Positions 36,291 through 44,701 of a DNA stretch of 64,000 nucleotides are shown one piece after another. The notes under the pieces were generated by a model. The model had not been told where the DNA came from, did no database searches, and saw only the letters and a list, made by a program, of their open reading frames with translations. Position 1 is the first letter of the stretch, and each line of letters begins with the position of its first letter. This stretch comes from Ignavibacteria bacterium (GTDB lineage Bacteria; Bacteroidota; Ignavibacteria; Tepidaquicellales; Tepidaquicellaceae). Where the stretch lies: positions 127,312 to 191,311 of the forward strand of contig JADJAH010000018.1 in the NCBI GenBank assembly GCA_016704345.1. Direction: 5' to 3'. The position numbers and the translations under genes are program-made.

Positions 36291-38711
36291 CTAAGGCCTG
36301 ATTACCCCGACGAAATCAAAGGCATTGTTCAAAGCAATAGTTGCATCGCTTCCGTCTACAAACTGATCTCCGTTGAGATCAGTCAATACATAGCCGGTTG
36401 TGAAATTGAATGCATCATTTGTTATGAGAGAGAGGTCACTGCCGTCGATGATCCCGTCCTGGTCTATGTCGCCGCCATAGATCGCAAAAGTAAAAGGCGT
36501 AATGTCAACTTGCTTCAGGTTGTTGCCAAATGCGGCAGAAGCTGAGAAGGTAAAGTCGAAATTAGACTGCGATGTCAGAATTCTAAAAGGTCCCTGAGCA
36601 GAAGTGCTCCACGTCTCAATTGAGTTTCTGTGCTTCAAAACAACAAAGTATCTTTGATCATCTCCTATATTGTTGAAGATCAATGATGCGGTTCCTGAAC
36701 TGCTCACCAAATCTCTTGCCGAATCAAGGACAGTGAATGGCGAGTTCTCACTTCTGAGTTGCACAGTTACTGTATCAGGTATCATTAGATTTGTTGACGG
36801 ATTATAAAATCCTTCAATGACTGCATCCAATTTGAAAACCTTAGACCGCTTGATCTCATTGTTAAATTGCAGACCCCATCCGTAAAGTCTTCCTGTATCG
36901 CCGCCTGCAATGTCCTGAATTCTGAGTTTCCAGAAACCCGCTGTGTTATCACCGGAGAAAACACTGTTAAGCCCAAGTGCCGGTTTAATAACCGGACCAA
37001 AGCCTATGTATCTGTTGCTCACTAAGGCCGAGTCAGCCTGGTCATCAAAGACAGTTATGATATTGTCACCTGTTGGAAGTAAAGCCGAATTGCTATAGAC
37101 GATATTCGATTCACCATTTGGAGCAATAAGTGTTATTGTAAGATTATCAACATCGTTATGATTCAAAGCTACGAAGAAGTTAACATCATTGATTGTCTGA
37201 TCGAGAGTTATCTCCAATGAATCCTGACCCATGAAACCGGAAGTACCTATGGCAGGTATTCTTCTTGACGTTGCCTTTGAATAAAAAGCCTGCTGAAAAT
37301 TTCTGCTGTCAGCTCTGTTCAGCGGTGAGACGGGAACATTTGCGGCAGTGGCTTGATTGCTGAATCTTGCATTGTTTCTGAAGCTAAGTCTCGGCCCCGG
37401 ATCTGAGGAGGATGTCACATAGCCGTCAAAGTTATAGCATATATTTGCACTCGTCTGATCATTCACCTCATCTATTGATTCAAAAAGATTATCATTTATG
37501 TCAAAGTCGCTTTTGTAGTTTGATGAAATTCTTACTTCGTCAATAAGTCCGTTAAACGTGGCTAGATTTTGTGTCCCGCCTACAAACAATGAATCTACTC
37601 CATCTCTAACAGCTCCATTGCTCGAAAATGATTGTATCTGCCTTACACCGTTAATTGAAATCTCCCTTAATCCGGTTACTCCGTTATATCGGAAAGCAAC
37701 ATGTGTCCATTGATTTAGCGGAACCTGGTTGCCCGAAAGTGTAACTGCTGTTGCATCATTGATTCTCGCTATTATGTTTCCATTATCATAAGTCAATCTG
37801 TAATCAGTCACACTCCCGTTTGGTGTTCCCTTGTGAACAATTGTTCCCTGTGCAGTCGATCTCGGAAACAACCATGCTTCTATTGTAATGAAGAAAGTCG
37901 GACTTGAGTTTGCATCATCCGGTCCGGCGAGATAATCGCCGGTGCCGTCAAGATCCAAGCATTCATTCAGCGATGTTGTGGCATTAGGTCTGTTGCTTTG
38001 GTTGAAGAGCAAATTAGCAGTTGAGAATCCGTTATTGCTATTTCCTGATTTGTCAGTAAGATCACTCAGTACAGTTGTTGAGTTCAAGCCCTGTAAAGTC
38101 AGAGACATTACGAGCCCTGTATATATCCCGGTATTTACTCCCAAAGAAATCCTCCTGAAGTTTGCAATTTCATTACTGCTGAGCGCCCTGTTCCATATTC
38201 TCACTTCATCCATCTTGCCGTTGAACGGACCATTGAAGCCTGTTCCAATGAGTACTGAATCTGAGCTGGTTACAGGCAACGCGCTTGTTACTGTTGAAGA
38301 AGTGTCCAGCACACCATTCAGGAATATACTGAAAAGATTTGTAGAGGAATTGTATGTTCCTGCAACATGTGTCCATGTGTTTGCTGGCAAGACTGTTTTC
38401 CCGGTAAGTCTCGTCGTATTGTTTGTTCTGATTGCAGGCTTTCCGGCATTCAGTAATAGAGTATAGCCGCTGGAGTTTGTGCCTGCTCTTTTCTGAAGCA
38501 GTATCGCAGTGCTTCCGGAAGCATTTGGTGTGATCCACATCTCAACTGTAAAACTTCCTGTTATGTTAAGTGAAGATGAGTGCGGCACAGCTATATATTC
38601 ACCTGCACCGTTAAGTTTTACTGCCTGCTGCCAGAACATTTGCGCACTTGCTTGCTGTATGCAGACAAGCACGAGCAGAACTGTAATGAAACTGTAAAAT
38701 ACTTTCTTCAA
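36291..38711 (-). CDS. Exported LamG x2 / P-domain protein with HRNSIETWS/dockerin-like module
   Basis: 806 residues, signal peptide 1-23 (QQASAQ). Two concanavalin-A-like (LamG_3) domains are visible at about 30-200 and 245-400, each with the pattern FTVEMWITP/FITIEAWLFP ... NTWTHVAGTYN/NQWTHVAFRYN ... GKMDEVRIWNRAL/GLIDEVRISSNY. Residues about 470-620 form a proprotein-convertase P domain (DQTINDVNFFVALNHNDVDNLTITLIAPNG ... GFWKLRIQDIAGGDTGRLYGW) without a protease. The last ~185 residues are the shared module: VIEGFYNPS start, HRNSIETWS, loops DIDQDGIIDGSD and DLNGDQFVDGSD, end NNAFDFVGVIRP. A carbohydrate- or protein-binding surface protein is the likely role. Confidence 0.9.
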   Translation of the reverse strand: MKKVFYSFITVLLVLVCIQQASAQMFWQQAVKLNGAGEYIAVPHSSSLNITGSFTVEMWITPNASGSTAILLQKRAGTNSSGYTLLLNAGKPAIRTNNTTRLTGKTVLPANTWTHVAGTYNSSTNLFSIFLNGVLDTSSTVTSALPVTSSDSVLIGTGFNGPFNGKMDEVRIWNRALSSNEIANFRRISLGVNTGIYTGLVMSLTLQGLNSTTVLSDLTDKSGNSNNGFSTANLLFNQSNRPNATTSLNECLDLDGTGDYLAGPDDANSSPTFFITIEAWLFPRSTAQGTIVHKGTPNGSVTDYRLTYDNGNIIARINDATAVTLSGNQVPLNQWTHVAFRYNGVTGLREISINGVRQIQSFSSNGAVRDGVDSLFVGGTQNLATFNGLIDEVRISSNYKSDFDINDNLFESIDEVNDQTSANICYNFDGYVTSSSDPGPRLSFRNNARFSNQATAANVPVSPLNRADSRNFQQAFYSKATSRRIPAIGTSGFMGQDSLEITLDQTINDVNFFVALNHNDVDNLTITLIAPNGESNIVYSNSALLPTGDNIITVFDDQADSALVSNRYIGFGPVIKPALGLNSVFSGDNTAGFWKLRIQDIAGGDTGRLYGWGLQFNNEIKRSKVFKLDAVIEGFYNPSTNLMIPDTVTVQLRSENSPFTVLDSARDLVSSSGTASLIFNNIGDDQRYFVVLKHRNSIETWSTSAQGPFRILTSQSNFDFTFSASAAFGNNLKQVDITPFTFAIYGGDIDQDGIIDGSDLSLITNDAFNFTTGYVLTDLNGDQFVDGSDATIALNNAFDFVGVIRP

Positions 38712-38916
38712 GATTTTGATCTGTTTATTTATTTTTTCAAAAATTTGTATGGCTTCAAGGTTTGGTTAACCGGTATTCAGAAATGATCCTCTTTATGGAT
38801 TTAGTTCATCCACTTAAAAACAACTTGTGGGAACAATGTACAATTAATGGTTGTGAATTTCAAATATAAGATTTTACAAACAGCTTTTACCTGGACTTTT
38901 CTGAATGAAAAAGAAA

Positions 38917-38944
38917 TAGCCGGAAGAATTGTCTCTTCCGGCTA
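38917..38944 (-). terminator. Terminator with AGCCGGAAGA stem
   Basis: TAGCCGGAAGA and TCTTCCGGCTA arms followed by a TTTC/TTTTTC tract on the minus strand, just past the stop at 38966. Confidence 0.88.
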
Positions 38945-38965
38945 TTAAAAGTAATTCAATACAAA

Positions 38966-41293
38966 CTACTTCAATGATTTATTCATGTTTTCATTTCTCT
39001 TCATTTCAAGATACTCTTTATATGTTTGCTTCTTAGGTTGTGCAACAACCTTTTGTTCAGCGGCTTCTCTTTTGCCTTCTTCATACTTTTGTCTCTGCAT
39101 TTCATTTTCAAAGACAGGCGGAGCCTGATCTGATTGAATTGTTGGCGGAATCAAATTTGCTCCCGGCGGCTTTACCGCAGCTACAAAGTTCGAAGCGTTG
39201 TTGTCGGCAAAAGCGAAATCAGAACCGTCAACAAAATTGTCCCCCGTCAAATCTGTAACTATATAACCGCCGGCAAAATTTGCTGCATCATTATCTATTA
39301 TACTGACATCGCTTGCATCTACAGTGCCATCCTGATTTACATCACCGCTAAAAATTCCTCTCCAGTTTTCAGTTTGAATCAGCTGCACCATATTATCACC
39401 GTAAGATGCACCCGGATCAATAAAGTTTTTAGAAAATGTACCCCCTCTTGTATAAGATATCGGCACGCTGCTCCACGTCTCAATGCTGTTCCTGTGCTTG
39501 ACTGCAAGATAATAATTTCCTGTTAAGGCTCTGTTGAAAAGTACATTGTTCATATATGGTGAACCTGAAATAACCGACCTTGCTGAATCAACAAGTATGT
39601 AAGGTGCTACATTTTTTCGCAGATAAAAACTTACAGTATCTTCCAATCTCCAATAGGGACTTGAATTAATGAACATTCCCTGATTCATTAGTCCGGCAGT
39701 GTTTGCAACCGGTGTTGCCAAAGGTTGAATGCAAAAATTGTCTATGTATAAATTATTTGCAAAACCGCTTCTTGCTCTGAGTCTCACCTTGTTTGTACCA
39801 ACAGGGAGTGAATATATCTTTGATCTCCATTGTGCAGAATTTGGAGTAAACGCACTTGCTGTAGCGGGGGCTGTATTCAATTCACCGCCGGAAGGATAAA
39901 GGCCGGCAAGTGCTGCAAGAATAGTGAAGCTGACTCCGCCGTTCGTTGAAGATTCAACATACAAGCTGTCAGGTCCGGGAAAACTAGCGCCGTAAGGAGC
40001 GTACGCTTCATCAAAGGTGAGATAAGTTCCTGCCTTTGTCGGTGCACAGTTGGTGAAGATCGATTGTGTAGTTCCTGCAGGCGCATTGAAAAAATCAAAC
40101 TTTGCGCTGCCACTGCCTGTACCGTATGCACTGACGTTCTGTCTGGTCCAGTATTGAGTACCCGAATAATCAAGATCATAGAATGTTGGCGGGAATGCTG
40201 TGTTAGTGAAACCTTCACAGTCTCTCATAGAAAATGTTGTCTTTATTACAAACAGACCATTGCTTATATCGGAGCCAACGATCTTTCCTGACGGAAATAC
40301 ATATACTCCCCAGCATCCGTTGAAACTCGCGCTGTTGCTTGAGGGGTATGTGTCATACCATGCAGCCTCAACAGGTGCAGCGGGATTTGAAATATTTACA
40401 ATTCTTATCCCCGATGAATAATGAGCTAAGACTGCATACTTCCCGTAGATCTCAACATTGTGCACAATGGAAGATGTGATACCGGTAGGCTGCCATTCAG
40501 AAACTCTTGTAATATTATCAAGGTCTTGTATGTCGTATGCGTAAAGCCTTCCGGGCGGACTGCTGATTTCATTTGTTGTAAAGATATGTGATCTGTCATC
40601 TGTGATCGCCGCATTGTGTGTTGAAACAACCTGGGTGTTATAAGCCTGCCAGTTGTCTACAAACTGTAGCGAGCTCTTATTGGCTGCATTAATAATGCTC
40701 ATTCTGCCGGAATAGACATTTGCTGTCCAGATCGTATCGTTCAATACTCTGCAGTCATGAACATACTCTGTGGTCCATTGTCCGAGTTTGACCGGGGCAG
40801 TCGGGTTTACTACGCTTACAACAGCTACTCCGCCATTTGGTGAAGCATTGCCGCCGTTGAGATATAGATAAGGACCTGATTGTGAGATCGAGTGTGTCTT
40901 TGTGTATCCGGAGTAAAACCAAGTGTTCACAAGGCTGACTGAATCCGGAAGATACTGCAGATCCATTATCTGTAGCCCGCTGTTTGTTCCTTCAGATACT
41001 ACGTATGCATAGTGAGAGTAAGTTTTCATTTCGCGCCAGGAACTGTTTACGCCGGAAACAAAATCAACCTGATGAATATTTGCGGAGTCTGTTATGTCTA
41101 CAAAAGATGTTCCCGTGTTCGTACCAAGAATTGCGTATTCTCTTCCGTTTGGCGCAACATATCCCCAAATCGCAGAGTAGGAACTGTAGTTGTCTAAGTT
41201 ACGGAGTAAATAGGTGTTTTGATTTCCAAGCTGTGAGTAGGCTGTAGTTCCCAAGAACAAACAGCATACTGCAATTAAGAATAGTCTATTCAT
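38966..41293 (-). CDS. Choice-of-anchor-B family protein with HRNSIETWS/dockerin module and charged tail
   Basis: 775 residues, signal peptide 1-20 (TTAYSQ). Residues about 25-345 match the choice-of-anchor-B propeller: LLRNLDNYSSYSAIWGYVAPNG, EYAILGTNTGTSFVDITD, HDCRVLNDTIW, VHNVEIYGKYAVLAHYSSGIRIVNISNP, an LVIVD-like repeat protein family named for carrying different anchors in different organisms. Then come the beta-sandwich (CEGFTNTAF...YWTRQNVSAYGTGSGSAKF...SGFANNLYIDNFCI), the shared module (HRNSIETWS, DVNQDGTVDASD, DLTGDNFVDGSD, DNNASNFVAAVKPPGA) and the charged tail RQKYEEGKREA ... TYKEYLEMKRN. It supports the idea that the shared module is an anchor. Confidence 0.92.
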   Translation of the reverse strand: MNRLFLIAVCCLFLGTTAYSQLGNQNTYLLRNLDNYSSYSAIWGYVAPNGREYAILGTNTGTSFVDITDSANIHQVDFVSGVNSSWREMKTYSHYAYVVSEGTNSGLQIMDLQYLPDSVSLVNTWFYSGYTKTHSISQSGPYLYLNGGNASPNGGVAVVSVVNPTAPVKLGQWTTEYVHDCRVLNDTIWTANVYSGRMSIINAANKSSLQFVDNWQAYNTQVVSTHNAAITDDRSHIFTTNEISSPPGRLYAYDIQDLDNITRVSEWQPTGITSSIVHNVEIYGKYAVLAHYSSGIRIVNISNPAAPVEAAWYDTYPSSNSASFNGCWGVYVFPSGKIVGSDISNGLFVIKTTFSMRDCEGFTNTAFPPTFYDLDYSGTQYWTRQNVSAYGTGSGSAKFDFFNAPAGTTQSIFTNCAPTKAGTYLTFDEAYAPYGASFPGPDSLYVESSTNGGVSFTILAALAGLYPSGGELNTAPATASAFTPNSAQWRSKIYSLPVGTNKVRLRARSGFANNLYIDNFCIQPLATPVANTAGLMNQGMFINSSPYWRLEDTVSFYLRKNVAPYILVDSARSVISGSPYMNNVLFNRALTGNYYLAVKHRNSIETWSSVPISYTRGGTFSKNFIDPGASYGDNMVQLIQTENWRGIFSGDVNQDGTVDASDVSIIDNDAANFAGGYIVTDLTGDNFVDGSDFAFADNNASNFVAAVKPPGANLIPPTIQSDQAPPVFENEMQRQKYEEGKREAAEQKVVAQPKKQTYKEYLEMKRNENMNKSLK

Positions 41294-41440
41294 TTGCTAT
41301 ATTATGTTAGTTTGTTTGGGGTGGGTGAAAATAGGTAAATCAAATAGCAAAAACTAAGGAAAGCAATTCATTACCATTTGTTTGCTATTTCAAAAGACCA
41401 ACTCATTTCAACTTCACCGAACCAATTTCATCATCAAAAA

Positions 41441-41469
41441 AAAAGCCGGGAAAATTTCTCCCGGCTTTT
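41441..41469 (-). terminator. Terminator with AGCCGGGA stem
   Basis: AAAAGCCGGGA and TCCCGGCTTTT arms with a following T-run on the minus strand; ends the frameshifted sialidase-like gene at 41492. Confidence 0.9.
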
Positions 41470-41491
41470 AATTTAATTCAACAATTACTTC

Positions 41492-44290
41492 TTACTTCTG
41501 AGTATTCTTGCTGAACTCATTTCTCTTCATTTCAAGATATTCTTTGTAAGTCTGTTTCTTCGGCTGGTCAACAACCTGCTGTTGTGAACTCATTCTCTTG
41601 CCTTCTTCATATTTCTGTCTTTGTTGATCATTCTCAAATTCCGGAACAACTGAATTGTCTGATTCAACCGGTGTTGAGATGAGCGGTGATGCTCCCGGAG
41701 GCTCAACTGCAGCTACAAAATTGGCAGCATTGTTGTCTGCCAATGCAAAGTCAGTTCCGTCAACGAAGCTGTCACCCGTAAGATCCGTTACAACGTATCC
41801 GCCTACGAAATTAGCTGCATCGTTGTCAACACGGCCGACATCAGTTCCGTCAATTGTCTTATCCTGATTGACGTCGCCGCTGTACATGGCATAGTAAATT
41901 TGACTGGGGATAGGAGCCATGTTATTTCCGTATGACTGTCCTGCCGGGAATAAGAAGTTGTAGCTTGTATTATTACCCCTGGCATAAAAAATTCCGTTTG
42001 CACTCCAGGTAATTATAGCGTTTCTGTGTTTTACAACACGGTAATAATTTCCTGACTCAGCTCTTGGAGAATCAAAGGTTAATACATAACTTGCATCAAT
42101 CACACCTTTTCCTGAATCAACTATTACATTAGGGAAGTCCACTCTGTGATAGTAAACCCTGAAAGTATCATTTAGCACGGGAGGATTTGGATATCTCCAG
42201 ATGCCCTCGGTTTGAATACCTATGGTTTGACTTACAGGATTTATCTGCAACTTTATGCATACATTGTCAATATACAGATTGTTTCCGAAACCGCTTCTTG
42301 CTCTTAGTCTTACTTTGTTTGTTCCAACAGGAAGCAAATAGATCTTTGGCCTCCATTGTGAAGAAGTAGGAGTGAACGCTGCAGCAACTGCAGGAGCAGT
42401 ATTCAGTTCACCTCCCGAAGGAAACAAACCTGCAAGCCTAGCAAGAGTTGTATAAGTTGTTCCGCCGTTTACTGAAGATTCAACGATCAAACTGTCCGGT
42501 CCGGGAAATCTGCTCCATAAGGAGCGTAAGCCTCATCAAATGACAGATAATATCCGGCAGGTGTCGGCTCACAACTTGTAACAAGTGATTGAACTGTTCC
42601 GGAAGAGGCATTAAAGAAATCAAACTTTGTACTTCCTGAACCTGCGCCGTATGCACTTACAGGCTGTCTTGTCCAATATTGAGTACCTGTGTATTCAAGA
42701 TTGAAATAATTCGGTGTGAATGCAGTGTTTGTGAAATCTTCACAGCCCCAGCATGGGTTTGATGGAAGCACTTCAACTTTTGCGGTATATGACTGGTAAA
42801 TGCCTGTGTTATTTGCATGCCAGTTAGGCCATATCCTTTGGTTTCCGTTTACAGGATTACCTGCAGCAAGAGTTGATGTGATACCAATATAATCACCTGC
42901 GTATTGTGAATTCACATTTGGAAGACCTGTTGGAGCATGTCTGAATTTATCGCCAACTTTCATTTCAGTGAAAGTTACGCCGCCGTCCATTGATCTTGCC
43001 ATCCAAACTTCTGAAGAGTCATTTGTAGGAACGTTTCTGCTGTCGTAATAGACAACGTTCACGCCGCCTGATTCATCGACTCTGATAGCTCCCATATATT
43101 GCTTCTTTCCGTTTCCGAATGCATCCTGATTAACTCTTACTCCTGATGACCAGGTCGTTCCGCCGTTTGTTGATTTGTAAAGAGTAATATCGGAAACATC
43201 TCCGGCAACACCCGGATTCTTTTCGCCCATGCAAACATAGATCCATCCTTCTCTTGGTCCACATGTTCTGTCAACGTCAATTCTCGGGAAGCCTGCAACA
43301 CGAATGTTGTTCATCATGTTGAAGGTTCTGTTTCCGTTAACGTTTGCTGCGTTGTTTCTGGCTATTGTCCAGTTTACTCCACCGTTAGTTGACTTTGCAA
43401 AGCCGAGTGAATCTTCAGTAAAAGGATTTGTCAAAGATGAATTTGCCCATACGACATATACTTCACCGTTAGGTCCGCTCTTAATATCGCAGCCCTGATG
43501 GAAGTGATTTGTTGAAGGCACTGGACTTACAGGAGCCACAGATGACCATGATACTCCACCGTTTGTAGTGTAAGTAAGTACAATCCTGTTTACAAATGCT
43601 CCGGCAAACTCTGTAAAAACCGTATAGCTTCTTCCATAGAAAGCACTTGAAGGCGCATCATCTGTTCCGGAAAAATTCTTATCTGCACTTGTTGATGCTC
43701 CCGGGAAGCCAACAATTCCGGCCCAGTTAAGTCCGTTGTTGGTTGAGTAAGAAGCTCCCATCGAGCCTGTTGTGATTATAAACGATTCTATTATTCTTCC
43801 GTCCTTGTCGATCGTCGGACCCGGGATCACCAAAGTTAAATATTCCGGCTCCCACACTGTTTCTGATCGTATCGCCGCCAAACCAGCTTGTTCCGCCGTT
43901 GGTTGAAACATACCAACCCACACTGAACGGTGCAGCCGAAACTCCTGCCGTAGCATTTGCTGATCCGAACAAAATGTTTTGATTGGTTGGGTGTCTTGTC
44001 ATGATCACTTCCGACTGCATGCCCGAGGTTCTTGGCACCATTCTGAATGGAGTATTCACTACGTAAACACCGTTCGGTGAATTGATGAATTGTGGTTCGT
44101 TGATAACAGGTCCGGCATCGATTCCAACCGGAAGTTGTGAGTACTGATCTGCCGGGGTGAGCGGCGTTTCATTGACTCTGGTACTCGGAGATGGATTCCA
44201 TCTTGGGCTTTCATCACCCGGTGCGAAACCGGTGTAAAGAACCCAGGAAAGTAATGCTATTGAAGCGAAAAATAGAACCTTTGACTTCAT
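41492..44290 (-). pseudogene. Sialidase-like propeller with shared module; two opposite frameshifts (duplicate of next gene)
   Basis: A tandem copy of 44702-47503. Open pieces are 43727-44290 (signal peptide and first blades), 42487-43956 (propeller and beta-sandwich) and 41492-42490 (end of sandwich, module, tail). Compared with the intact copy there is one extra G near 43823 (CCCGGGATC against CCCGGATC) and one missing C near 42501 (GGTCCGGGA against GGTCCCGGGA), so only the middle 1.3 kb is out of frame. Without them the protein would be about 932 residues with HRNAIITWS, DVNQDKTIDGTD, DLTGDSFVDGTD and YKEYLEMKRN. Both lesions are in C/G runs, so assembly error is a real alternative to gene decay. 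Confidence 0.85.
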
Positions 44291-44530
44291 TCTTTTCCTT
44301 TCTTCCCTTCATCAAGGGAGATTATTTTTTTAAGTTCGCTTAACTTACGAATTCTAATTTTCATTTGATAGAATTTTCATAAAATCAATTATTATATTGT
44401 ACTTGTCATTGTGTTAAAAATCATACGCTATCGTTTCGAATAATTGCGCTATGGAATATTTTAGTGGTACTTAAATATTAATCTCACCTTTACCAATTTA
44501 GTCAGAACAAATTTCCAAACTTCTGAATAT
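44291..44530 (-). repeat. Duplicated promoter/leader region, copy 1
   Basis: Aligns over about 230 bases with 47504-47737, upstream of the intact copy. It includes AAAGGA before the ATG, a leader hairpin CCCTT-loop-AAGGG (44305-44318) whose stem is kept while the loop differs between copies, and TTAAGCGAACTTAAAAAA. The rest of the gap to 44643 shows nothing I can name. Confidence 0.7.
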
Positions 44531-44643
44531 CCAGATCATTCCTTTATATCGAATTAAGTAAGTGGACGTAAATGAGATGCATCACAATTTCAAATACAAG
44601 ATTTTGGAAGCCGGAAGCAGTGAATCGCTTAAGCTATAAACAA

Positions 44644-44673
44644 AAAGCCGGAAGAGTCCCCCCTTCCGGCTTT
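44644..44673 (-). terminator. Terminator with AGCCGGAAG stem
   Basis: AAAGCCGGAAG and CTTCCGGCTTT arms with a T-rich tract, just past the stop at 44702. Confidence 0.9.
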
Positions 44674-44701
44674 GAGTGAATCTTACTTACTATCAGAGAA
44701 A

